From Pseudomonadota bacterium (GTDB lineage Bacteria > Pseudomonadota > Alphaproteobacteria > Rhizobiales > Xanthobacteraceae), in the NCBI GenBank assembly GCA_023392205.1, contig JAEVZN010000438.1, forward strand, positions 1-6,525: a stretch of 6,525 bases of DNA, given 5' to 3'. This document shows, in pieces, positions 1-6,525 of the stretch. The position numbers and the translations under genes were made by a program. Within the stretch, counting starts at the first letter, position 1. Every line of letters starts with the position of its first letter. Below the pieces are notes generated by a model. That model searched no databases. It was not told the origin of the DNA and saw only the letters and a program-made list of their open reading frames with translations.

Positions 1-1862
<1,862 letters not shown>

Positions 1863-1868
1863 GGCGAT

Positions 1869-1873
1869 CCTCC
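1869..1873 (-). promoter_or_regulatory. Shine-Dalgarno of acs
   Basis: On the minus strand GGAGG, inside a G-rich GGGGGAGG run, lies exactly six bases before the acs ATG at 1862. It is the strongest ribosome binding site in the window and fixes the acs start. Confidence 0.85.
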
Positions 1874-1888
1874 CCCGGCCGCGGCGGG

Positions 1889-1901
1889 CTGCAATTTGCA
1901 G
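1889..1901. promoter_or_regulatory. Palindrome in the acs leader, possible operator
   Basis: CTGCAATTTGCAG is a perfect 6-1-6 inverted repeat beginning 26 bases upstream of the acs ATG. The 8-mer ATTTGCAG (1894-1901) recurs as ATTTGCCG at 1924-1931, exactly 30 bp away, and the second copy sits in its own small palindrome TTGCCGCAA (1926-1934). Short AT-containing palindromes in a very GC-rich leader suggest a protein-binding site. The TTTGC core is reminiscent of TTTGCAAA-type sites of the RamB/PccR (ScfR) family that regulate acyl-CoA metabolism, but that link is inference. Confidence 0.4.
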
Positions 1902-1933
1902 TCAAATCCGCGACGCCTTCTTGATTTGCCGCA

Positions 1934-1963
1934 AGTATGCCGAAACGGGCCGGGTCGGGGCAA
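1934..1963 (-). promoter_or_regulatory. Weak candidate promoter for acs
   Basis: On the minus strand TTGCCC (1963-1958) is separated by 18 bases from CATACT (1939-1934), with four of six matches to each of the sigma-70 boxes. It would start transcription near 1927, leaving a leader of about 65 bases that contains the palindrome at 1889-1901. The match is weak; the main argument for a promoter here is the 155-base spacer between the EVE gene and acs. Confidence 0.25.
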
Positions 1964-2017
1964 GCCGCAGCGGGTGCCACTTTGGTCGACATGGTGGCAA
2001 AGCGCGCCTTGCGCAGG

Positions 2018-2440
2018 TCAGCCTTTCAGGCCGCCCATCTTGCAGACCAGCTTCCATTCCGCCGCCGTGACCGGCTGAACGGAGAGGCGCGAATTCTTCA
2101 AGAGGGTCATCTCTTTCAGCTTCGGCTCCTGCTTGATGGCCTCCAGCGTTACCGGTTCCGGCATCTTTTGACGCGCCGCCACATCGACCACGACCCAGGG
2201 TTCGCCCGGCGCCGCTTCCGGATCCGGATAATGCTCGCGCACGATCTCGACGATGCCCGCAATCTCCTTGCCGATATTGGAGTGATAGAAGAAGGCGCGG
2301 TCGCCCTTTTTCATCTTCATCATGTTGAGCTTGGCGGCATGGTTGCGCACGCCGGTCCAGGGCTCGCCCTTCGCGCCCGCCTTGACCTGCTGATCGTAGG
2401 ACCAGACATCGGGTTCGCTCTTTACCAGCCAGTATTGCAC
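2018..2440 (-). CDS. EVE-domain (PUA-like) protein
   Basis: A 140-aa single-domain protein of the EVE/THYN1 family. It starts MQYWLVKSEPDVWSYD, the family's characteristic N-terminus, followed by WTGVRNHAAK (28-37), KKGDRAFFYHSN (44-55), IAGIVEI (60-66), WVVVDV (82-87) and LSVQPVTAAEWK (119-130). EVE domains share the PUA fold and are thought to recognise modified bases in nucleic acid; the ligand of this one is unknown. I chose the GTG at 2440 because it starts exactly at the conserved YWLVKSEP, lies one base after the gpsA stop, and has GGAGA six bases upstream (2447-2451) inside the gpsA end. A 14-residue in-frame extension from an ATG at 2482 would overlap gpsA and looks spurious. It is the last gene of the tsaD-gpsA cluster and very likely translationally coupled to gpsA. 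No membrane segment or signal peptide is visible. Confidence 0.9.
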   Translation of the reverse strand: MQYWLVKSEPDVWSYDQQVKAGAKGEPWTGVRNHAAKLNMMKMKKGDRAFFYHSNIGKEIAGIVEIVREHYPDPEAAPGEPWVVVDVAARQKMPEPVTLEAIKQEPKLKEMTLLKNSRLSVQPVTAAEWKLVCKMGGLKG

Positions 2441-2441
2441 G

Positions 2442-3431
2442 TCAGTTCTCCGCACGGATCGGCCGCGCCAGCAGCCGCACAATCGCTTCGTCGATGGAGG
2501 CGCGGCCCTCGATCACATCGGCGGTGGCTGCGACAATCGGCAGATCGAGATCGTGCTGCAGCGCCAGTCCGTACAGCACCGATGCCGTATAGGCGCCTTC
2601 GGCGAGCTTGCTCTGCGCCAGCGCTTCGAGCGGCGACAGGCCTTCGCCGAGCGCGATGCCGAGCGCATAATTGCGCGATTGCCGCGACGAGCAACTGAGA
2701 ATGAGATCGCCAAGGCCCGACAGGCCAGTGAGCGTTTCCGGTCTTGCGCCCAGCGCGCGTCCGAAGCGCGATATCTCTCCGAAGCCGCGTGTGGTGAGCG
2801 CCGCATGCGCGCTGGCCCCGAGCCCGCGCCCGGTGACGATCCCCGCCGCAATGGCGAGCACATTCTTGGCCGCGCCGCCGATCTCGACCCCGCGCAGATC
2901 GGTGGTGTGATAGGGGCGAAATGTCTGCGAGCCGAGCGCCTGCGCGAGCGCCGCCGCGATCTCTTCATCCTGCGCGGCAAGGGTGACGGCGGTCGGCAGA
3001 CCGGCCGCGACATCGGAGGCAAAGCTCGGGCCTGACAGGATAGCCGGTGCGAGAAGCGGCGCCTCTTCGGCGATGACCTGCGTCATGAAACGATGGCTGC
3101 CGCGCTCGATGCCTTTCGCACAGGCCACCGCAGGCATCGCGGCACGCGCCAATGGTGCCAAGGCTCTGACGATCTCGCTTGTCGCCTGGGCGGGTACGGC
3201 CAGCAGCAGCGCATCGGCCTGCATCGCCCGTTCGAGATCGGCGGTGATGGCAATGCCGTCGTCGATGACGAGCCCCGGCAATTTCGCGCTTTGCCGTGTC
3301 CTTTGCAGCTCCGCGACACTGGCGGCATCGCGCGCCCACAGCGTCACATCGCGTCCGGCGCGCGCCGTGGCGCAGGCGAGCGCGAGGCCCCAGCTTCCCG
3401 CGCCGATCACGGCGATGCGCTGACAGGTCAT
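2442..3431 (-). CDS. gpsA: NAD(P)H-dependent glycerol-3-phosphate dehydrogenase
   Basis: Reduces dihydroxyacetone phosphate to sn-glycerol-3-phosphate, the backbone precursor of phospholipids; cytoplasmic. The protein has 329 aa, normal for the family. The N-terminal Rossmann fold shows the dinucleotide motif GAGSWG (10-15) after IAVI, then LLAVPAQ (76-82), ACAKG (103-107) and LSGPSFA (132-138). The C-terminal helical domain begins near [17 protein letters not shown] (181-197), where K189 is the catalytic lysine, followed by TTRGFGEI (213-220), [13 protein letters not shown] (237-249) and SRN (252-254), which in the family contacts the substrate phosphate. The ATG at 3431 lies 5 bases after the tsaD stop with only a weak GGGA upstream, so it probably depends on coupled translation. 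The end abuts the EVE gene by one base. No damage or unusual residues seen. Confidence 0.97.
   Translation of the reverse strand: MTCQRIAVIGAGSWGLALACATARAGRDVTLWARDAASVAELQRTRQSAKLPGLVIDDGIAITADLERAMQADALLLAVPAQATSEIVRALAPLARAAMPAVACAKGIERGSHRFMTQVIAEEAPLLAPAILSGPSFASDVAAGLPTAVTLAAQDEEIAAALAQALGSQTFRPYHTTDLRGVEIGGAAKNVLAIAAGIVTGRGLGASAHAALTTRGFGEISRFGRALGARPETLTGLSGLGDLILSCSSRQSRNYALGIALGEGLSPLEALAQSKLAEGAYTASVLYGLALQHDLDLPIVAATADVIEGRASIDEAIVRLLARPIRAEN
2447..2451 (-). promoter_or_regulatory. Shine-Dalgarno deciding the GTG start of the EVE gene
   Basis: GGAGA on the minus strand lies within the last codons of gpsA, six bases before the GTG at 2440. It supports a GTG start and coupling with the end of gpsA translation. 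Confidence 0.7.
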
Positions 3432-3436
3432 CTGCG

Positions 3437-4513
3437 CTATCCCGCCTGCGGGCGCGGATGGCGGCGCGAATCTTGCGCGGCAACCACCTCTTCGAGCGGC
3501 CAGCGCGCGCGCGGCGCGATATCCAGCGGATCGGTCAGCCCTGCTGCCAGACGTTCGGCCCCGGCCCAGGCAATCATCGCGCCGTTATCGGTGCATAATT
3601 CGGGCGGCGGCATCATCAGCGGCATGCGATGGCGTTGCGCGACATCCTGCAGGACCTTGCGCACGGCCTGATTGGCGGCGACGCCGCCCGCCGCCACCAG
3701 CGCCTGCGCCGGGCCGAACCGCTCGGCAAAGACCCGCAAACCCGCCTGCAAACGATCGCGTATGACATCCACAATGGCCTGCTGAAACGAAGCGCAGAGA
3801 TCGGCCACATCGCGATCGTCCAGCGGCGCGATGCGTTCGGCCTCGATGCGGATGGCGGTCTTGAGCCCCGAGAGCGAAAAATCCGGCTCGCGGCGATAAC
3901 GCATCGGCCGCGGCAAATCGAACCGCGCCGGATCGCCCGCTGCGGCATGTTGTTCGACCAGCGGCCCGCCGGGATAACCGAGCCCCAGCATCTTCGCGGT
4001 CTTGTCGAAGGCCTCGCCGATGGCGTCGTCCATCGTATTGCCGATCAGCATGTAATCGCCGACGCCGCGCACGGCGAGAATCTGCGTATGTCCGCCGGAG
4101 GCGAGAAACAGGCAATAGGGAAACGCGATGTCGCCGGTCAGCCGCGCGGTCAGCGCATGTGCTTCCAGGTGATTGACGGCGATCAGCGGCTTGTCGAGCA
4201 CCAGCGCCAGCGCCTTGGCGGTGGTGAGGCCGACGATCACGCCGCCGATCAGGCCCGGCCCTGCCGCTGCGGCGATGCCGTCGATATCCGGCCATGTGAT
4301 TCCGGCTTCGCTCAGCGCCGCCGCGATCAGGCGATCCAGCACCTCGACATGCGCGCGCGCCGCGATTTCCGGCACCACACCGCCAAAGGCTGCGTGTTCC
4401 TCGGTCTGCGACAGCACCACATTGGAGAGAATCCGGCCGCGGCCCGCGGCATCGCGGGCGACGATGGCGGCCGCGGTCTCGTCGCAGGTTGTCTCGATGC
4501 CGAGAACGATCAT
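3437..4513 (-). CDS. tsaD: tRNA t6A37 threonylcarbamoyltransferase TsaD
   Basis: Transfers the threonylcarbamoyl group from TC-AMP to A37 of ANN-decoding tRNAs, acting with TsaB and TsaE in bacteria; usually essential. The protein has 358 aa, slightly longer than E. coli TsaD because of a short charged tail. ASKHA-fold motifs visible are the start [12 protein letters not shown] (2-13), [18 protein letters not shown] (38-55), the metal-binding NHLEAH with H115 and H119, LASGGHTQ (137-144), [16 protein letters not shown] (169-184), [10 protein letters not shown] (211-220), AAGGVAAN (274-281) and CTDNGAMIA (307-315), where D309 is the third metal ligand. Start at the ATG at 4513, with AAGG (4520-4523) six bases upstream. 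It is first in the minus-strand cluster and divergent from hemC across 83 bases. TsaB and TsaE are not in this window. Confidence 0.97.
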   Translation of the reverse strand: MIVLGIETTCDETAAAIVARDAAGRGRILSNVVLSQTEEHAAFGGVVPEIAARAHVEVLDRLIAAALSEAGITWPDIDGIAAAAGPGLIGGVIVGLTTAKALALVLDKPLIAVNHLEAHALTARLTGDIAFPYCLFLASGGHTQILAVRGVGDYMLIGNTMDDAIGEAFDKTAKMLGLGYPGGPLVEQHAAAGDPARFDLPRPMRYRREPDFSLSGLKTAIRIEAERIAPLDDRDVADLCASFQQAIVDVIRDRLQAGLRVFAERFGPAQALVAAGGVAANQAVRKVLQDVAQRHRMPLMMPPPELCTDNGAMIAWAGAERLAAGLTDPLDIAPRARWPLEEVVAAQDSRRHPRPQAG

Positions 4514-4540
4514 GAGCAGCCTTGATTTCAGGTCCGGAAC

Positions 4541-4556
4541 GCGGCCCTATGGCCGC
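4541..4556. repeat. Perfect inverted repeat between tsaD and hemC
   Basis: GCGGCC, a 4-base CTAT loop and GGCCGC form a perfect 6-bp, all G/C stem in the 83-base spacer between the two divergent genes. It lies 27 bases upstream of the tsaD ATG and 40 bases upstream of the hemC ATG. No T tract follows on either strand, so it is not a classical terminator. It could be a DNA-binding site or a leader hairpin, or chance in GC-rich DNA. I found no convincing sigma-70 promoter in this spacer in either direction, although at least one promoter for each arm is expected here. Confidence 0.4.
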
Positions 4557-4596
4557 CCGCCGGCCAGACAGGCTGGGCGTAGCATTGCGAGGTTCG

Positions 4597-5535
4597 ATGG
4601 CGCAATCTCCTTCCGCCCCGTTGTTGCGGATCGGCACACGCGGTTCGCCGCTGGCATTGGCGCAGGCGCATACCGTGCGCGCGCTGCTGGCGTCGGCGCA
4701 TGGCTGCGCGACCGATGCCATCGAGATTTCCGTCATCAAGGTCAGTGGCGACCGCATTCTCGACCGTCCGTTGTCGGAAGCGGGCGGCAAGGGCCTCTTC
4801 ACCAAGGAGATCGAGGAGGCGCTGCTCGACAGATCAATCGACATTGCCGTGCATTCGTCCAAGGACATGCCGACGCAATTGCCGGACGGACTTGGCCTGA
4901 TCGCCTATCTCGAACGCGAGGACGTGCGCGATGTGCTGGTGTCGCCGCGCGCGCCGTCGCTGTCGGCCCTGCCGAAAGGCGCCACCGTCGGCACCGCGTC
5001 GTTGCGCCGCCAGGCTCTGGTCAAGCGTATCCGCAGCGACCTCAATGTCTCGACCTTTCGCGGCAATGTGCAGACGCGCTTGCGCAAACTCGAGGAAGGC
5101 GAGGCGGACGCGACCCTGCTTGCGCTTGCGGGGCTGAAGCGTCTCGGCCTCGATCATGTGGCCACCTCGATCCTGCCGCTGGACATGTTTCCGCCCGCCG
5201 TGGGGCAGGGCGCCATCGGCATCGAGGCGCGGCTTGACGATACGCGCACGCACGATCTGCTGGCGCCGATTGCGCATGGCGATACCGGCATTGCACTCGA
5301 TGCCGAGCGCGCCTTCCTCGCCGCACTCGATGGCTCCTGCCGCACGCCGATTGCAGGCCATGCCGTGATCGACGACGGCACGTTGCGCTTTCACGGCATG
5401 ATCCTGCGTCCGGATGGCAGCGAGACTTTCGAGACGCATCGTGAAGGGGCCGTCGCCGACGCAGTCAAACTCGGCGCCGATGCAGGCGAGGAATTGAAGG
5501 CGCGCGGCGGGCCTGACTTCTTTGCCGTGAGCTAA
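4597..5535 (+). CDS. hemC: Hydroxymethylbilane synthase (porphobilinogen deaminase)
   Basis: Polymerises four porphobilinogen units into the linear hydroxymethylbilane (preuroporphyrinogen), an early tetrapyrrole step for heme, siroheme, cobalamin and, where present, chlorophyll. The protein is 312 aa, essentially the E. coli length. Motifs are [14 protein letters not shown] (11-24), [14 protein letters not shown] (63-76), [10 protein letters not shown] (84-93) with catalytic D90, GTASLRRQA (132-140), FRGNVQTRL (154-162), [10 protein letters not shown] (201-210) and [11 protein letters not shown] (244-254), where C248 carries the dipyrromethane cofactor. The ATG at 4597 was chosen because it leaves a normal short lead before RIGTRGSP and has GAGG four bases upstream. 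The frame stays open 25 codons further up (TTG at 4522, ATG at 4549), but those extra residues resemble translated spacer. It is followed after 5 bases by hemD, the next enzyme. No Irr-type iron-control box is visible upstream. Confidence 0.97.
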   Translation: MAQSPSAPLLRIGTRGSPLALAQAHTVRALLASAHGCATDAIEISVIKVSGDRILDRPLSEAGGKGLFTKEIEEALLDRSIDIAVHSSKDMPTQLPDGLGLIAYLEREDVRDVLVSPRAPSLSALPKGATVGTASLRRQALVKRIRSDLNVSTFRGNVQTRLRKLEEGEADATLLALAGLKRLGLDHVATSILPLDMFPPAVGQGAIGIEARLDDTRTHDLLAPIAHGDTGIALDAERAFLAALDGSCRTPIAGHAVIDDGTLRFHGMILRPDGSETFETHREGAVADAVKLGADAGEELKARGGPDFFAVS

Positions 5536-5540
5536 AGGCC

Positions 5541-6254
5541 ATGCGGCTCCTGCTGACACGGCCGGAACCGGAAGCCGGCCGCAGCGCCGAGACCCTGCGG
5601 GCGCGCGGGCATGATGTGCTGATCTCGCCGATGCTGAACATCGAAGCTGTCGGCGATGCGCATATCGGCGAGGGGCCTTTCGACGGCGTGCTGATCACGA
5701 GCGGCAATGCCGCGCGTGCGCTAGGCGATCATGCCGGCCGCGACCGGCTATTGTCGTTGCCATGCTACGCGGTTGGCAACCAGACGGCACAGGCGGCCCG
5801 CGACCTTGGCTTTTCGGATGTGCATTCGGCGCAAGGCGATGGTGGCGATCTCGCGCGGCTGATCGCGGATGCGCTGGGCGGCAGGCCTGCGACCCTGCTC
5901 TATCTCGCCGGAAGCGACCGGGCGCGCGACATGGACGCGGCCTTGCGGCCGGCCCATGTGCGATTGCAGACCATCGTGATCTATCGCGCGCGAGCGGCGG
6001 ATGCCTTCACGCCTGAGGCAGTCTCGGCTTTGCGGGACGGACGGCTGGATGCGGTGCTGCATTATTCGCGGCGCAGCAGCGCGATCTTCGCCGGCTGCCT
6101 CCGGCATCACGGTCTGACCGGCGCGGCCTTGCGGGTCCGGCATGTCTGCCTGTCGGCCCGTGCCGCCGAACCTCTGGTCGAACTGGGCGCAACCGATATC
6201 GCCATTGCCCCGCATCCGGAGGAAGAGGCGATGCTGCGGCTGGTTCCGGCCTGA
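5541..6254 (+). CDS. hemD: Uroporphyrinogen-III synthase
   Basis: Closes hydroxymethylbilane with inversion of ring D to give uroporphyrinogen III, the common precursor of heme, siroheme and corrinoids; cytoplasmic. The protein has 237 aa, typical. HemD is poorly conserved in sequence, but this one shows the family landmarks: LLTRPEPEA (4-12) at the start, LITSGNAARAL (51-61), CYAVGNQTA (75-83), YLAG (121-124) opening the second lobe, VIYRA (146-150), AVLHYSRRSS (171-180) and LSARAAEPL (204-212). Its position 5 bases after hemC, catalysing the immediately following step, strongly supports the assignment. The ATG at 5541 has AAAGG (5534-5538) only two bases away and overlapping the hemC stop, so initiation probably relies on ribosomes finishing hemC. 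Confidence 0.94.
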   Translation: MRLLLTRPEPEAGRSAETLRARGHDVLISPMLNIEAVGDAHIGEGPFDGVLITSGNAARALGDHAGRDRLLSLPCYAVGNQTAQAARDLGFSDVHSAQGDGGDLARLIADALGGRPATLLYLAGSDRARDMDAALRPAHVRLQTIVIYRARAADAFTPEAVSALRDGRLDAVLHYSRRSSAIFAGCLRHHGLTGAALRVRHVCLSARAAEPLVELGATDIAIAPHPEEEAMLRLVPA

Positions 6255-6261
6255 GTCCCGG

Positions 6262-6290
6262 TTGCCGCGCTGCGCCATCCCGAGTATCGA
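6262..6290 (+). promoter_or_regulatory. Weak candidate promoter upstream of the mitofilin-like gene
   Basis: TTGCCG (6262-6267) and TATCGA (6285-6290) are separated by exactly 17 bases, with four and three matches to the sigma-70 boxes. It lies in the 98-base gap after hemD, where no terminator is visible, so the downstream gene may have its own promoter as well as read-through from hemCD. The match is poor and rests mainly on spacing and position. Confidence 0.22.
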
Positions 6291-6313
6291 AGGGCAACAG
6301 GACGCCCGATTCC

Positions 6314-6336
6314 GACGGTCTGGCAATCCTGCCGTC
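6314..6336 (+). other. Small hairpin in the leader of the mitofilin-like gene
   Basis: GACGGT (6314-6319) can pair with GCCGTC (6331-6336), giving five Watson-Crick pairs plus a T-G pair around an 11-base loop. It sits just before the GGGAGA ribosome binding site and is not followed by a T tract, so it is not a terminator. It may be chance. Confidence 0.25.
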
Positions 6337-6340
6337 TCAA

Positions 6341-6346
6341 GGGAGA
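6341..6346 (+). promoter_or_regulatory. Shine-Dalgarno of the mitofilin-like gene
   Basis: GGGAGA lies a few bases before the ATG at 6353 and shows that this truncated frame is a real gene start. Confidence 0.75.
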
Positions 6347-6352
6347 CAGCTT

Positions 6353-6525
6353 ATGCCGGATAAAAAGAACGACGCTGGCGACAAGGCGGAAACTCCGTCG
6401 AAGCGCCCGACCACCATCGACCTCAAGGCGACCGAGATCAAACCGGAGGCCGACGCCCCCGCACAGGATACAGCCCCGCAGGCGGCCGATCCCGTGCCGC
6501 CCGCCGAGACCCCGCCGCCCTTCGG
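6353..6525 (+). CDS. Mitofilin/Mic60-like protein, N-terminal fragment
   Basis: The first 57 codons of a gene cut by the right edge. It begins MPDKKNDAGDKAETPSKRP, then TTIDLKATEIKPEA (20-33), then an Ala/Pro/Glu/Asp-rich stretch ending in PPPFG. This low-complexity, charged, proline-rich N-terminus with an IDL-ATE motif is what I recognise from alphaproteobacterial mitofilin-like proteins (COG4223), which are typically encoded beside hemC/hemD. In the family this cytoplasmic tail is followed by one membrane helix and a long periplasmic coiled coil, proposed to shape inner-membrane invaginations; those parts lie outside the window. The start is well supported by GGGAG (6341-6345) seven bases before the ATG. 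A HemX-like or unrelated proline-rich membrane protein cannot be excluded from this fragment. Confidence 0.72.
   Translation, partial: MPDKKNDAGDKAETPSKRPTTIDLKATEIKPEADAPAQDTAPQAADPVPPAETPPPF

Noticed and set aside
1877..1905. TTGACT on the minus strand (1905-1900) as the -35 box of acs
   Set aside because: The hexamer is a good -35 match, but the expected -10 position 17 bases on reads GCGGCC, and the transcript would start inside the ribosome binding site.
1955..1990. A sigma-54-like TGGCAC...TTGC arrangement upstream of acs on the minus strand
   Set aside because: The GG and GC elements are 15 bases apart instead of the required 10.
1997..2012. Imperfect palindrome GCAAAGCGCGCCTTGC just after the EVE gene as a terminator
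   Set aside because: The stem has mismatches and there is no following T tract on the minus strand.
2441..2482. Fourteen-residue N-terminal extension of the EVE protein from an ATG at 2482
   Set aside because: It would overlap the gpsA end by about 40 bases, whereas the GTG at 2440 has a good ribosome binding site and matches the conserved family start.
3629..4525. A 298-codon plus-strand frame antisense to tsaD
   Set aside because: Long antisense frames are common opposite GC-rich genes. No recognisable domain or ribosome binding site, and tsaD is certain.
4514..4596. Irr/ICE-type iron-responsive box upstream of hemC
   Set aside because: Nothing resembling the TTTAGAA-N-TTCTAAA type motif is present in the spacer.
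3585..4868. A 427-codon minus-strand frame running across tsaD and the start of hemC
   Set aside because: It overlaps well-identified tsaD in another frame and is antisense to hemC. Its composition is Arg/Ala-rich as expected of a shifted high-GC frame, and it resembles no family.

Overview
The window looks like ordinary chromosomal DNA from a GC-rich alphaproteobacterium, most likely Hyphomicrobiales (Bradyrhizobium/Rhodopseudomonas/Xanthobacteraceae-like). This rests on the gene order (acs, EVE protein, gpsA and tsaD divergent from hemC, hemD and a mitofilin-type gene), the high-GC codon use and the character of the proteins. The assignment is from recognition, not from a database search. 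No mobile elements, RNA genes, CRISPR arrays or phage genes were seen.

Left arm, minus strand, read right to left: tsaD (t6A tRNA modification), gpsA (glycerol-3-phosphate dehydrogenase) and a small EVE-domain protein are packed with gaps of 5 and 1 nt, so they almost certainly form one operon. After a 155-nt spacer comes acs (acetyl-CoA synthetase). It has a strong Shine-Dalgarno and probably its own promoter, and it runs off the left edge just after its acetylation-site lysine. The acs leader carries palindromic TTGC/GCAA elements that could be an operator.

Right arm, plus strand: hemC (hydroxymethylbilane synthase) and hemD (uroporphyrinogen-III synthase) are 5 nt apart and carry out consecutive steps of tetrapyrrole synthesis. 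After a 98-nt spacer with a weak promoter candidate and a small hairpin, a gene starts whose N-terminus resembles the alphaproteobacterial mitofilin/Mic60-like proteins. It is cut by the right edge.

The two arms diverge from an 83-nt spacer (tsaD ATG at 4513, hemC ATG at 4597) that contains a perfect 6-bp inverted repeat. All full-length genes look intact, with their key catalytic residues present. I see no convincing undescribed system. The items most worth a second look are the acs leader motifs, the EVE gene embedded in the tsaD-gpsA operon, and the heme/mitofilin-like linkage.
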